Shown piece by piece: positions 22,152-34,955 of a stretch of DNA of 64,000 nucleotides. The translations under genes and the position numbers were made by a program. The notes below the pieces were generated by a model. The model was not told the DNA's origin, searched no databases, and was given only the letters and a program-made list of their open reading frames with translations. Position 1 is the first letter of the stretch. Every line of letters begins with the position of its first letter. The DNA lies in assembly GCA_018902385.1 (NCBI GenBank), contig JABSSW010000004.1, positions 434,001 to 498,000 on the forward strand. The letters run 5' to 3'. Origin of the DNA: Physcia stellaris. Taxonomy: Eukaryota > Ascomycota > Lecanoromycetes > Caliciales > Physciaceae.

Positions 22152-23352
22152 CGTTAATTTACTGGCAGAAACGGGTAGGAAAGTGAGAGACTCGAGCTCT
22201 ACGAAGAATCATACTAGAGAGTTCGGACGCTGCCGCTTGAAAACCTTGGTTGAGCTTCCACAGCGGCCACTTGGGCTGGTTATCTTGATAGGATTTCGGC
22301 AATTCTGTTCGCGTTGGATCCGATGAGCCAGCTGCGGAGGATTTGGAAGTGCAAGATACCGGCATGTCAAACGGCTAGAGTCTTGCATGGAAATTGCTCT
22401 CTAACCCAAGCGTTTTGCAAGTAACTATGCAACTATATGATTCGTGTCCGACACGTGGAACACAGACGTTGGATCCGTTGCAATTGGGGAATTGAAATCA
22501 GATCTCCACATTTCGGAGCGGCAGATACACAAGAGCTTCTATGGGCTAAGGAGCCGCGCTGTAACAGCCATCCGTTGTATCACAACCCATGATTACCGTA
22601 GGCAGTCAAGGTCCGCATGGATATTACAGCATCTCACATGAGACAAGAAGCTTATCGTTAGCGTAGCTGCACCAGTACGGACTGAGGAGACCTAACAAGT
22701 AAAATCCCGAACCTTTAGTGAGTGCGCTTCATCAAGCAGCTAGAGTCTGCCGAAACCGTCGCCGATGATGCCAACGAGATCAGTGCGAAAGCCGGACTGA
22801 AACCTTCGGCAGGTCGACGAGAAAGACATCCCGATGGGCGACTTGCTGACCATTTAACCTTGTTGTACATCAGTGAGCGCATTGCCATTTGACCCGGAGA
22901 CATCCCTTGTTCCCAGACGGAGCGGTGGAATCCCTCGTCTAAGCGCATTTCATCATCGCAGGGATCTCTGTATCTGGGTGGCTTAGCTGAGCTCTGCGCG
23001 AAGCACAAAGCGGCAATGCCGGTTCTTGTTCAAAAAGGTTTCGAAGTCGGTTTCTCGTCTCCGTGGAATTGAACCCATCAATCTGCTCCATATTGTAGTA
23101 CCTTGTTAGTATTACAGTACGGGTACAGGTACCACGTACAGTACCTTAATTGATTGGTGCATTTCAGGTCACCGTTCTGGCTTACAAGGCTGATTACATA
23201 ATCATAGCAGCATTGGTTCGTTCGGCGTGTTCGTTCAACATCCGACTACTGCTCACTGCTGACTGTATTATCATTCTATCTCTCATCGGATCATACAAAC
23301 TAACAGGCCGAGTTCCTTTTCCATGTGAGTAACCTTCTACTTGACCCCTACC
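22152..23352. other. Divergent intergenic region
   Basis: It contains promoters for the P450 and the four-TM protein. A minus-strand frame at 22715-23008 has no recognisable motif and is not called. Confidence 0.5.
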
Positions 23353-24240
23353 ATGGTATCGACTCGGAACCATCCTTCCAAGTTCCCACCTCCTTCGCTC
23401 TCATCTTCGAAGCCACCCTCCCTTCCATCTTCTGCTCCCTCTACAGCATGGAGTCACATTCCTTCGACATTAACCCTGCTCTGGCTTATCGTTTCTCTAC
23501 CGCTGGTGATTTGGGACACCGCATATGTTATGCTGCGTCCGCATTCTATGCCTGGCGGCAAATTCCAGTCGCCCATCTTCACGCCATACGTACTTTACGG
23601 CACTGTTGATTACATCTACGGGTGGAAAGCATACAACGCTCGAAATGGATTCACAGCTGCTCAAGCATCTTTAAACGCCATTGAGACTACAGGCTACATT
23701 GCTTATCTCTGGATTGTATGGCGGTACGGAGAAGGAGACCGCAGAGCTCTTCAAGGAGGCTGGGGAGGTCTCGCTGTGCTTACAGGTTTTGCACTCAGTG
23801 TCATGACTGTGAGTAAGACTGTACTATATGGTAAGTAAACGCAAGCTAGTCCGTGACCGAATCTCCCTTCTATCTCACGCACAGACCGCCATTGTTCTCC
23901 ATTTCAATTCTGTAGCGAATATTTCTGAGCTCTCCTCTGATTCTCTGACGTAGGGCTGAACGAGTATTTTTCCGACTTTGAGAACATTGGCCATAATGAT
24001 CCCATGTCTTTACTGTTCTTGTGGATTATACCAAAGTAAGTCCGGCAACATCCGGAGTCCGGGTTTTCCCTGAAGAACAATGAAGGTCATTAACGTATCT
24101 TTCTCAGCGGCGCTTGGCTTATATTTCCAACCTACATGATCTGTGTCTTCGCTCAGGACATACTACAAGGTTTGGCGATTGCAAGCGGCGATTTCACCAG
24201 CAAGCCTGCAAAGGTGGCGGGGTCGAGTAAAGATGAGTAG
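23353..24240 (+). CDS. Four-TM membrane protein, EXPERA-like fold, 230 aa
   Basis: Exons are 23353-23830, 23954-24035 and 24108-24240 (231 codons). After a Ser/Pro-rich N-terminus there are about four hydrophobic helices: LLWLIVSLPLVIWDTAYVML, a second around TGYIAYLWIVW, a third around GGLAVLTGFALSVMTVSKTV, and a last one around LLFLWIIPNGAWLIFPTYMI. The segment VIWDTAYVMLRPHSMPGGK and the YGTVDYIYGW motif are typical of a conserved fungal family related to the EXPERA/emopamil-binding group. Those enzymes act on sterols, but catalytic activity here is not demonstrated. The short C-tail is hydrophilic (KPAKVAGSSKDE). Confidence 0.8.
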
Positions 24241-25775
24241 GAAACCTGTGAGGACATGATGTGAAACACTTTTCTTGTGTCTCTTTCTTTGCGTCTTGCA
24301 ATGCACGGAACATGTGATTCCCTCCAAGCCTTCCAGCGGCTTGGTGTAGATTCTGGTTTGCAACGAGGTGACCGACCCCTTGTGCCTTCCACCCCAGGCT
24401 CAGGCGAGGGGTGGCTTACAAAGCCTAATGTCCATATCGATCAGCAGAGCAATATCAGTATCAAAATCCAGGCTCTCGCTTCATGGGAGCATTTGAATCC
24501 TATCTCCGTTAGAGGTTTACGAATCTAGGCGGCGCCAAGCACCGAGGAGCAGACAGACGTTGGCAATGTCAAAATGGAACGCAACAGACTGAGCGAATTG
24601 CAGCCACAAGGCGGTGGACGTTATACTTCAGTCGCTGGATCAAAGGTGGAGCAGCATTCGAGGACGGGGTAGCTCTTGACGGATCTCGCTAAACTTTCTA
24701 TCAGCTCTAGTGGAGTGACTTTGAGCATTGCTGAGTTCAGATCCCTCGTGGCATTGCAAGAAGGCTAAAATATCGAATAAGCTGGTGTTCACGAGGAAAT
24801 CTGGCTACCACGTGAATAGTCACTGCCTCGGTTATCTGCAGAGTATCTCCGGTCGAACACATGGCCCCAGTAGCAGAAGTTTGTTCCATGCGGGCGTCCG
24901 TCGCTTATACTTTGCTCTAAGGATTGCGGGGTGCATGTACCTGCCAAGGGCGTGTGGTTGAGCTTTGGACTGGCGAGCGAGACAGGTAACTTCTTGCACA
25001 ACCTGATGTCTAACTAGAAGCTCGGCATGAATCCTTCTTCCTTGAACACTGTCAATCAGGTCTAGATTGATGAACATTCAAGCTCGAGGGACAAATCCTG
25101 TGACGAGCTCCGAGGTGAAGGTGCAGCACAGGGTGTCATCGCCATACGACGTTATGTCACCCCGTCATCTTTTAGTGCTGTCAGACTTTCTGTTCGAGAG
25201 GGGTACCCTGCCAATGAGGTCACGGACCTTCGTCGATGCTGTCCCTGAGAGCTGACCTCCTTGCTGACGTGTGCAAGGGCGTTCATGTCTGGATTGTACA
25301 TCAACTCCTCTGAATCCGAGATGATGGACAGTCAACAGAATTCACCCAGAAGTGACGCTTTGGAAATCATGCAAAAGCTGGAGATGTGAATGGCTTGATC
25401 GTTACTCCGTAGATGGGAGAAAACTAAAAGGCGGGGGAGCGTTTGAAAGCGGGCCCTAGAGGCGGTACCTTATGTAAGCCTTCCGGGCTCGGTAAAGCAG
25501 CTGATGGCGTGTTACTTTAGTCGCTTCTGCTACTGTTACCCCCTGCAACTTGTGGAGCTGTAGGAAACATTTGGAAAAACTGGGGCAATGACGATGGACG
25601 AGTAAGGTACGTACAGCAGCTACTTGAGATATGAAAGCACTTCTGCTTCCTCTTCTTTCTTTGTCCTACCATTCCCTTGAGCACCCCATCATTACTGCTC
25701 CTATTCTCCTGAGCTTCATTCAGTATCATTCTCGGTTGCTGTTCCTCACCCTTTACGCCTCATCTAACCGCAAAC
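24241..25775. other. Intergenic, 1.5 kb, nothing recognised
   Basis: No open frame with domain support, no RNA gene and no mobile element was recognised. It includes the promoter of the beta-glucosidase gene. Confidence 0.55.
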
Positions 25776-28685
25776 ATGTGGCTGACGCCTTTGCTTTTGG
25801 TGGCGGCAGGTTTGGTGAACGCACAGGATGGTAATACAACTGCACCCGTAAGCTCATCCTCTCATCACCTACACTTCTACCGTGTCGTATACTGAGCCAT
25901 CGCCATAGTTTCCAAATGCCACCTATTCCGATGCTACTTCGCCGGACCCGGCTGCAGCAGAATCAACAGCTAGAGCATCCTCACTGCCTTTCTATCCATC
26001 TCCATGGGGTAGTGGCTCTGGTCCTTGGGCTGATGCCTACGCGAAAGCTCAAGCCTTCGTCAGCCAGCTTACCTTGACCGAGAAGGTCAATTTAACCACT
26101 GGCGTTGGGTAAGTCGTCTTTGGCAGCTATTGCAGGAAACAGTCGAGATACTGATTCACTGTAGTTGGGAAGGAGAACGATGCGTCGGTCAGAATGGCGC
26201 CGTTCCACGACTTGGCTTTCGGAGCATGTGTATGCAGGATTCGCCAATGGGAGTAAGAAACAGTACGCTGATCAAACTCAACACCCTATTCAGCACTAAT
26301 CTTTCGCAGCTGACTTCAACTCTGTCTTTCCTGCCGGCGTTAATGTTGCTGCCACCTTTGATCGTGGACTCGCCTACGCGAGAGGGCAAGCAATGGGTGC
26401 TGAGCATCGAGGCAAGGGTGTGGACGTTCAGCTAGGTCCTGTCGCAGGTCCCTTGGGCCGCTCGCCAGAAGGTGGCAGAAATTGGGAAGGTTTCAGGTCT
26501 GTCTCCAACAACTTCTATCATGGATAGTGAAGCTCATTGATCTGTAGTCCCGATCCTGTACTCACGGGTATCATGATGGCCCAGACCATCGAGGGCATTC
26601 AAGACGCCGGTGTGATCGCCTGTGCCAAACATTATATCGGTAACGAGCAGGAGCATTTCCGCCAGGTACCGGAGTCCGCTGGCTTTGGTTTCAACATCTC
26701 GGACAGCCTAAGCTCCAATATCGACGATAGAACAATGCACGAGCTTTACCTCTGGTGAGTCCGCGTGCATCTATAATCAGTGGAATATCTGACCAACTCA
26801 CTCCAGGCCATTCGCTGACGCTGTCCGGGCGAATGTGGGTTCAGTGATGTGTTCCTACAATCAGATAAACAACAGCTACGGTTGCCAGAATAGCTACACC
26901 CTCAACTACCTTCTCAAGGGAGAGCTTGACTTTCAGGGGTTTGTCATGAGTGACTGGCAAGCACAACATTCTGGCGTGGGAAGTGCACTTGCGGGCATGG
27001 ACATGTCTATGCCTGGAGATGTCTTATTTGATACCGGGACCACATTTTGGGGCACCAACCTCACAGTCGCAATACTCAATGGTACCGTACCAGAATGGCG
27101 CCTTAACGACATGGCTACACGTATCATCGCCGCCTGGTATTATGTAGGTCGTGATAATACTTCGGTTCCGATTAATTTTGATTCCTGGACATTGGACACG
27201 TTTGGTAACCAGCATTTCTTTGCGAAAGAAGGCTATGGTCTGATCAATGAACATGTGGATGTTCGAGCCGAGCACGGTAACCTCATTCGCCAAATTGGTT
27301 CTGCAAGTACGGTGCTACTCAAGAACACCAATAACGCGTTGCCTTTGGCTGGCAAAGAAAAGCTTACCGCTGTATTTGGAAACGACGCTGGCGGCAACCC
27401 CAATGGACCGAACGGCTGCTCCGATAGAGGTTGCGATAATGGTACTCTTGCTTTGGCATGGGGAAGTGGAACCGCCAACTTTCCGTACCTCGTCACTCCG
27501 GAAACCGCTATTCAGAATGAAGTCCTCAATAACATGGGAGCATTTGAGTCAATTACAGACAACTTCGCCTCCACACAAATAGCAGTTCTGGCAAGTCGAG
27601 CAAGCGTCGCTATTGTATTTGTGAACGCAGACAGTGGTGAAGGCTACCTCGACGTCGATGGAAATATTGGCGATCGCAATAATCTCACGTTATGGCAAGG
27701 TGGTGATACCTTGGTCCAAAACGTTTCAGCCCTCTGCAACAATACAGTTGTTGTAATCCACAGTGTGGGTCCAGTGCTGCTGAGCAATTATTCGGACAAT
27801 CCAAACATCACGGCGATACTTTGGGCTGGTCTGCCGGGCGAACAGTCAGGCAACTCTATCGCCGATGTTCTTTACGGGCGTTATAATCCAGGAGCAAAAC
27901 TACCTTTTACAATGGCTGCTTCCCGTGAAGATTACGGAACGGATCTTCTTTACATCCCCAATGAAGGCACTGATGCTCCTCAAGTCAGCTTCACTGAAGG
28001 CGTTTTCATCGATTACCGGTCACTCGATCAAGCTGAAATCCAACCTGTGTACGAGTTTGGCTATGGTCTAAGCTATACCACCTTTGCGTACTCTAATCTT
28101 CAAGTGAATCGTAGAGCCACAGGCACATATACACCAACAACCGGTACGACAGCAGCAGCTCCTATTTTCGCAAGCTCTCCTAAGGACGCGTCCGATTACC
28201 TCTTCCCATCCAACATCACCCGAATCCCACTGTACATCTACCCCTACCTCAACAGCACAGATCTCGAAACCTCGGCCAATGAAACATTCTATGGTCTAGA
28301 AGTCTCTCTGCCAGCCGGCAGCCAAGATGGGTCACCACAGCCTCGAATCGCAGCCGGTGGTGCTCCAGGCGGAAATCCGCAACTCTACGATGTTCTCTAC
28401 CAGATCGACGCTTCAGTCACTAATACTGGCACCATTCCTGGCGAGGAAGTTGCTCAGCTTTATATCTCGCTTGGTGGACCCTACGATCCTAAGGTGATGC
28501 TTCGAGGTTTCCAGAGGCTCTCCATCCAACCGAATATGACAGCCAACTTCCATGTGGATATTACTCGCCGCGATATATCTAATTGGGATAGTGCCACACA
28601 GAACTGGGTCATCTCTAATTATACGAAGACGGTCCATGTTGGTACCTCATCAAGGAAATTCTTTTTGAATGCAACCCTATCATGA
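25776..28685 (+). CDS. Secreted GH3 beta-glucosidase, 880 aa
   Basis: The model has six exons (25776-25847, 25909-26108, 26165-26262, 26310-26496, 26548-26754, 26807-28685), 881 codons in frame. A signal peptide ([17 protein letters not shown]) directs secretion. The N-terminal barrel contains [32 protein letters not shown] and the nucleophile Asp in [10 protein letters not shown] near residue 304. The alpha/beta sandwich domain follows, then a C-terminal fibronectin-III-like domain ([16 protein letters not shown]). Length and order match Aspergillus BGL1-type enzymes, which hydrolyse cellobiose and other beta-glucosides outside the cell. Several N-glycosylation sites (NNT, NGT, NAT) are present. 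The third exon's donor was chosen because it restores [14 protein letters not shown]. Confidence 0.96.
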
Positions 28686-29222
28686 TAAAGCAATGCCCAT
28701 GAACTGTCCATGAGTTAACGAAGCAGATTAGTATGGACATGCTTCACACGAGTAGGTTGAAGGTGTCCTCGATTGGGCTTGGAGACCACCTCGTCTGAAA
28801 TGTTGCACAGGGAAGAAAAGTGGTTTTTGTACATAGTGCATTACAGCATAGCTGAATAGCCAAGGCGTCAATATAATGATTTCAGAGATCTGTGAATAAA
28901 CATAAATTGTAACCGATGGTTTGTGGGTACTTGATTAAACATGCCGCTCAACCTCTGGCATAAGTATGATCATTGGCGATGCTGATTGTCTTGAACAGAC
29001 GCTTGGCGAACTTGGACCCATTTGCAGAAAGCAAAAACTTCAGACCTTAGGGAGAGCTTTTTCGAGTTCTACATCCTCATGGCATCCCGCCATGACGAGC
29101 CAGTACCCATACAGTCAAACACCGAGTTAATCTATGTTGATGGTACATTGACCCATTGGTACGCCATGACCTTTACCTACCCTATGCTAAAGTATCCCAA
29201 CAACCGAAACAAATGAGGAGGT
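28686..29222. other. Convergent spacer between beta-glucosidase and GDT1
   Basis: It should hold two 3' UTRs. No supported gene was seen. Confidence 0.6.
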
Positions 29223-30993
29223 CTAAACAATGTACATCGCTTCAAATAGATATATGATGCCGAAAACAAGGAACGCGAAACCGCCTCCGAGCGTCACTAT
29301 CGATGAATTAGCAATGCCTTCCTCTCAATAGCAAATCGGGTGTAATAGTGGGACTCACCAACTCTCAAGCTAACCCTCCCAGCGACCGCCCGTCCTCCCA
29401 TAACCGCTCCAGCAGTACAAGCCGCATGGCCCGTCACTGCTCCGCCTGTGACCCACCAGTAGTCGCTCCCAGCAGCCATAGCTATCGTCGCGATCTGGCT
29501 CCTATCGCCCCACTCCCCCAGAAACGTCATTACGAATGTCTGCACCCACGCCGGGCTCAGCAGCAACGAGCATAGATTGTTGATCCCGCCCACCGCGCTC
29601 GAGAAGCCGCTTCCCCTACTACTCGGCGAAGGACTGCGCGAATCAGGCGACGAAGGCGGAGAATCCGGGGGCGCAGGTAGGCGGGTATTCGAGCGTGTTT
29701 TCCGCCCAGCGTTGCGTCCCGATTCGAGCATATACGGCGTGGCAGCCATGGAGGAACGTCTGCGCCCTGCCTTCCGCGCCATCTCCTCTTTTTCTTCGAG
29801 CTCCATTTCCACCTCCTTCATCTCTTCGCTCACGCCCTGCTCGCGCGGGATCGCATACCCCTCTCTCAGCATCTTCGCGCCGAACACGAGGAATAGCACC
29901 GCGGCTAGGAAGTTCGTGTAGCGTTTGGGGATCAGCGTTGGCACTGCGTGGCCGAGGATGGCGGAGAGGATGGTCATGCATATGAGCGCGGAGAAGGCGG
30001 CTGTGAAGACGACCAGGCGTGGGTGTTTCATGGCCATGAGCGCGGCGATCAGGAAGGTTTTGTCGCCGATCTCGGAGAAGATTATCATTGTTAGAGAGAG
30101 GACGAAGGAGTGGAGGGGTTGAATTAACGAGGCAGGAGCGGAGGCGAGGAGGGGAATGGAGTCCTTGAGGGGGCAAGAATGGCGAGGGGGTCGGAGTGTG
30201 AGGTCCCGGCTGGAGAGGGGTGGGGGATGTCGTGTGGTTTTTCAGGGAGGTCTTCGGGTTTCTGGGGAAGGGAAAATATTAGCTATAATACGTGTAGGAA
30301 AGCGTTTGAAAGATATACCTCAAGTCCACCGACCTCTTTCTCTCTTGATTTGTCTCCAGTGTCTTCAACAATGACATCTGCGGTCTTCTTGCCCGATTCG
30401 CTAGTAATGACTTGCTCTTGTTCACTGTGAGGTAGTGGAGGCACTTCTTTTGGTGGGTCGGGTTTTTTGCCTTCGTCTGACCCTATGCTTGACAGTTGGC
30501 CCTCCTTTTCTCTGCTCTTCTCTGATATTCCGCCTTCAGTCCCCCGAGTACCCTCCTTCGGTCCTTTTCTATTCGGATCGTCCATGACTCCATCGTTGGT
30601 ATCGGGTGTTCCGGATGGTATCAGTTTGGACAGCGGCTTCTCACTCGATGATAATTTATCGTCATCGCCGCTCTCTTTTGCCTTTTTCCGATCTCGTTCG
30701 GCGCTTGTCTCGACAAATGGACCCGTATGAGGTCTACCGTCCTTGCCATCAATTGGTGTGCTTTTCCCCTGCAAAGTCGTATCATATTTGGATCTGGGTA
30801 ATGGAGTTGATATGGCTGCCCCTGCGCCGAGTTCTTGTTGCTTTACAGCCTTTCCTTCGGCTAAGGCTGCCACCTCGTGGCCATAGTCATTGATCTTGTG
30901 GCCTGGGACATCAGTGGGGTCGATCGCATATGCCAAGTGTAGAGCCGGTATTAGGAGTAATAACAATGGCGAAGGTCGTTGTCGTAATCTCAT
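29223..30993 (-). CDS. GDT1: GDT1/TMEM165-type Golgi Mn2+/Ca2+ : H+ exchanger with long lumenal N-terminal region
   Basis: Both hallmark motifs of the UPF0016 family are present: FSEIGDKT in the first repeat and LGEWGDRS in the second, each within a three-helix bundle. The family supplies Golgi Mn2+ for glycosylation. The proposed exons (30319-30993, 29359-30163, 29223-29296) give 518 codons. The N-terminus has a signal peptide (PSPLLLLLIPALHLAYA) and then about 200 charged, Pro/Ser-rich residues, much longer than yeast Gdt1 (280 aa in total). The central loop is also long and Ser/Pro-rich. The first intron as drawn (155 nt) needs an AAG acceptor. The alternative is a normal CAG acceptor (exon from about 30262) plus one missing base in the C5 run near 30170. 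The C-terminal intron (29297-29358) is well supported. Confidence 0.9.
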
Positions 30994-31463
30994 CTTTGGT
31001 GGCACAAGCTTGTAACAAACAGGAGATGCTGGCAAGAGGAGCGAAGGGATACCCCTGACGTGTTGACGGTATCGTCGCAAACTCGAGAGAAACTATCTCA
31101 ATACTCAGTCCATTTGTCCAAACGTGAATGCGATGATCGTGATCGAGATATAAAGATCTTCACCACTCAGCAGAAGTCAGTGTGAAGGAAGAGATTCGAG
31201 GTAGGGGTGATGGGCCGTGTTCTCTTGGCAATTGGCATCACGCTAGTTATGTAATTAGCGCAGTCCACGTATCACCGAAAACTTCAACCCTCCTTGCCAG
31301 CCACCTTGGTCCTCGACCCTAATTCCTACATCTTCGAGGGTTGACACCTAACCCTTGGTCGTTATCAATATCCATCAGTAACTGACTTGATCTTCTCTTT
31401 GCGCGTTCGCGCCGTGAGGACCACAACTTGTCGGTTCGTAACCCGTACTCAATCGCGGTCGCC
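30994..31463. promoter_or_regulatory. Shared divergent promoter, GDT1 and telomere-binding candidate
   Basis: This 470-nt stretch separates two start codons on opposite strands. An ATATAAAG sequence at 31148-31155 could be a TATA element. No other motif was recognised. Confidence 0.45.
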
Positions 31464-34312
31464 ATGGCAGAGCGAACAGGCACCCGATCCTCAGCTCGCC
31501 TGACAACCCCTCAGTCTCCCCCAAAGATGCAGCAAGCTACCAATACAATGCAACAGACCGCTCCTCGACGTTCCGCTCGTGCTGCGCGAAGTCAGAGTCG
31601 AGATGTGAGTGAGAGTGAGGCAGGAAAGGCCAATGGCAAAGGTGGTCGACGTGGCGGCCGTGCGGGTGGAGAAACGTCCGGGAAACCTGGTAGAAAGGGC
31701 AAAACTAATATTCAAATAACCGACGTTCAAAGTAAGTTATTACCATCATGATATCCCGTTCTTCCCGGGTTGGCGAGCCCTTCCAAGGATACTGCTCTCT
31801 CGGTCTTTCGTCAATAAGACCTTCCCTTGTCATAGCATTCGCTGATTGTTTAGTAGTTGATCCAAATCTTTCCGCCGTCGCAGAAGATGGGAGCATAGAG
31901 TACCCCGAAATGAAACCGACCCTTGGCCCGAGTCCTCTCCAGGGTGTCGTTCAGGCTGCTGAGTCTCCCTTTTCTGCATTCTCCGGAACCACTGCAAGAA
32001 CTTCGCGTTCGGTCCATGAAATCAAAAGCTTCAGCGCCTTTGACCTGCTCGATGCCCTTCCGGATCTCTCTTATGCAGCTGATAAGGTTCTAAGCTGGCT
32101 TCTACCTGAGAACGAGGTCTCTGAGGAAACCGTAATCAGCATTTGCGATCAGCTACAGGACAATGGCTCTCGAACTAGTAAGAATGTTGTTCGACTGGGT
32201 AAGAGCTTCCAAATGCAAAAGGATGTCTATGGTGGGAAGCCGTTCATGAAACCCTCCGTAGTAGTAAGTGCTTTACTTGGATCGAGCGAGATCCAGGGCA
32301 CTGGCACCGAAGCTTGGCGACCTGATCCATTGTTGCATAAGGCCAACTTGACCTCGCTGATAATGTTGATCACACTACCATGGGAAATAGAGGCTAGCGC
32401 TCAGCTACTTGAGTTCTTGGATCAGAACTTCCCAGCTGCATTCATTGCTCGATTGGCTACAAGCGAGGACTTCACACTCGCATTGGAATTACGTACACAA
32501 CATTTCATACTCCAGCTTGCTCGCTACATTCATCAATTGAACTTCGATCCAGACATGCTTCTCTCCCAAATTTTTCAAAATAACCCTACCACATTCAAGG
32601 GTTGGAACAGCCCAGGGTTGCAAGCAGAAGAACTTACTATCGAGCAAAAGCAGGCTATTGCCATACGTTTCCAGGAACTCGGTCAGAACTTTTCTGATGG
32701 CAAGAATGTCGATCCCGAGGCTCTCAAGAATGCTTACCCTTGGATCCCATTCGTGACCAGGATGTTAATCTGGTCAAAAGCGCGCTTAGCAGACGTTGAG
32801 ACCATAGTGAACATTCATGGAGGTACCGGTGAAATCATCCATGCGCTTGACCAAGAGATTCACGAGCGAATCTCCGCTGGCCTGTTGGGGAATGATGGTA
32901 GAGGCACCGATATCCGCTTGGAGTACCCTTCACCATCACAGCTGTCCACCCCCATATCCGATAAAGCTGAGGCTAATAAGATTGCCACAATCAAAGCTGC
33001 GGAGAGACGCTCGTCAAAGCTCATGTAAGTTGCAGAAATGAAACCGGATGCTATTTCATTGCTGGTCCAGGTACTGAATTCTGCAGACAAAACTCCGCGA
33101 AGACTTTAGGCCATCGAGTTGCTCACTTGAAAGTTTTAGAGAAGGCGGTGAAAAAGCCTCGGGCCTCGAGCAGCACCCAGGCTTCTCAGCTTGCCAACTC
33201 CGCTTTCAACCAGCCCCCGTTCGCTGCCGCTATAGCCCCCATGGGCAGCGCCTCATTGGGTGGCCACGCACCAACAGCTAACATGATGCCAATGGTAACT
33301 TCAGCACCTCCCTTCGAAGAGATGACTGCTGGCAGTATCATGGACGATAGTTGGCAGCCCCAGCAGATCGAAGACGGTATGGGGCAGCCCAATTTCGAGG
33401 AGGAAAATTATACAACCGAGCGGATAGTGGCAATGGGAGGCGAACACGAGGCCGCCGCTAACAAAGAGAATATGGCAGAGATCGCCAATATGCAAGGTTC
33501 GACTTCTCCAGGAGGTACACAGAGACCTCCGCTCGCTCCACGAAAGCTAGGTATCATGGACACTCAACCCGACGCACAACGGGTGACATTTGATAGTCAA
33601 TTCCAAGACATGCCTGAAAGCAGCAGAGGCACCAAGCGTGGTTTTGGTGTAGCAATGGATGCGGAGGGTGATGAGCTTGACGAGCCAAGCCAGGATCAGG
33701 GGTTCCAGCAGGATACCCGCACCTTCGATGTCGCAGCACGCCGTGCTGTGAAACCTGCCCGCGCTCCGAGGAGAACGAAGAAGGCTCGAATTGCTCAAGC
33801 TGCTCAAGCTATCAATGAAGCCGAGCAGGATTTCACACAACCTGGCCAAGCTACACAAGACAACAGTCTGCCCGGGTCAACTTTTGACGCTTATCGGCAA
33901 AGCAAAAATAAGGCCCAGGAATTCCAGGCTACACAGCCAAAAAAGGTGCAAGTCCGGAAAGCGTGGACCGACGAGGAGACCGGACTTCTACTTGACCTCA
34001 TCGAGGAGCATGGCACAAGTTGGAGGTTGTTGAAGCAGATTGATCTTGAGAACGCCCACATACTCAAGGACCGCGATCAAGTTGCTCTGAAGGATAAAGC
34101 TCGGAACATGAAGCTTGACTTCTTGAAGTACGTGATGCATTTGCTTTGTAAGACTACTGTTTGTTACTAACGTCCTTCATCACAGGGCTGGAAGCTATCT
34201 CCCTAACAACTTCGAGCACGTACCTCTCAACAAGCTGCAGATCCAGAAGCTGAACGATCTTGGATTAGAGTACAACCAAGACATGGGAAGGAGGAGAAAC
34301 CGAGCGTCTTAG
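31464..34312 (+). CDS. Telobox Myb protein, TRF/Taz1-type telomere-binding candidate, 868 aa
   Basis: Exons are 31464-31731, 31854-33024, 33087-34127 and 34186-34312 (869 codons). Near residues 770-830 is a single Myb/SANT repeat, RKAWTDEETGLLLDLIEEHG, ending in VALKDKARNMKLDFL. This corresponds to the telobox (consensus VDLKDKWRN) of TRF1/TRF2, Taz1 and Tay1. The region at residues about 130-480 is helical and could be the TRF-homology dimerisation domain. A basic, Arg/Gly-rich N-terminus (RRGGRAGG) and a disordered linker complete the layout, as in vertebrate TRF2. The expected role is binding double-stranded telomeric repeats and protecting chromosome ends. The Trp of the telobox consensus reads Ala here. 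An alternative is a general Myb-type transcription factor. Confidence 0.8.
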
Positions 34313-34955
34313 TTTCGATCTCTCCTTTGTTTGTTGAGATCTAAGGGTCAGCGGTGGTCACTGAGGGAGTAGAAGCTCAAAAGCTTCAATGGTACAACGC
34401 CCAGATGTCTCCTTTATATTTTTACCGGCTTGGCTAATTTGCTAATGGAACGTTCTACACGGGGCTTGCCAAAACCATGTAAATCTGTCAGCACACTAGG
34501 AGTTCAAAATCCGTAAAATTTTGGCAATGTTCTCAGCATGCAAGTCAGTGAATTCACAATCGCTTAGCCGCCTGGACGAAAGCAGGTGCTCGTCTCATTC
34601 ACTCTATATCAAAGCTCACATTTCACTTCCTCGTTCCTGTCAACTCACTCCTCCATTGTCCCAAAAGCGAACCGATCATGCATCCAGACCGGTCCTTTTG
34701 TGCGAAACTTGTCCGTCTCTAGTAACTGTGTTCGTGTTCTGCATCGATACCTCCTCTTCGTCCCGTTGCAATTGCAGATATGTACCGAGACCAGGTGAGT
34801 GCCCATCTACGGTGATCGTGAACGCCCACGGTCCCATTTCGTGACGGTTCCATAGAGCATATCTAAGTTATAGAATGATCGTTGACATGGCCTACAGTAG
34901 CATTCATTATACACGCAGTGGCTTGCTCGATCTATAGCTCTCAAAAGTAGCGACC
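34313..34955. other. Intergenic, nothing recognised
   Basis: It lies between two plus-strand genes. Short frames at about 34521-34844 have no support. Confidence 0.55.

Noticed and set aside
22715-23008. Minus-strand frame of 97 codons
   Set aside because: No recognisable motif; kept only as a remark in the intergenic entry.
23035-23090. GGTTCAATTCC-like word on the minus strand, resembling a tRNA T-loop
   Set aside because: The flanking bases do not form a T-arm or acceptor stem, so no tRNA gene is called.
29643-30176. Long alternative frames opposite and within GDT1
   Set aside because: These are shadow frames of the GC-rich GDT1 coding sequence.
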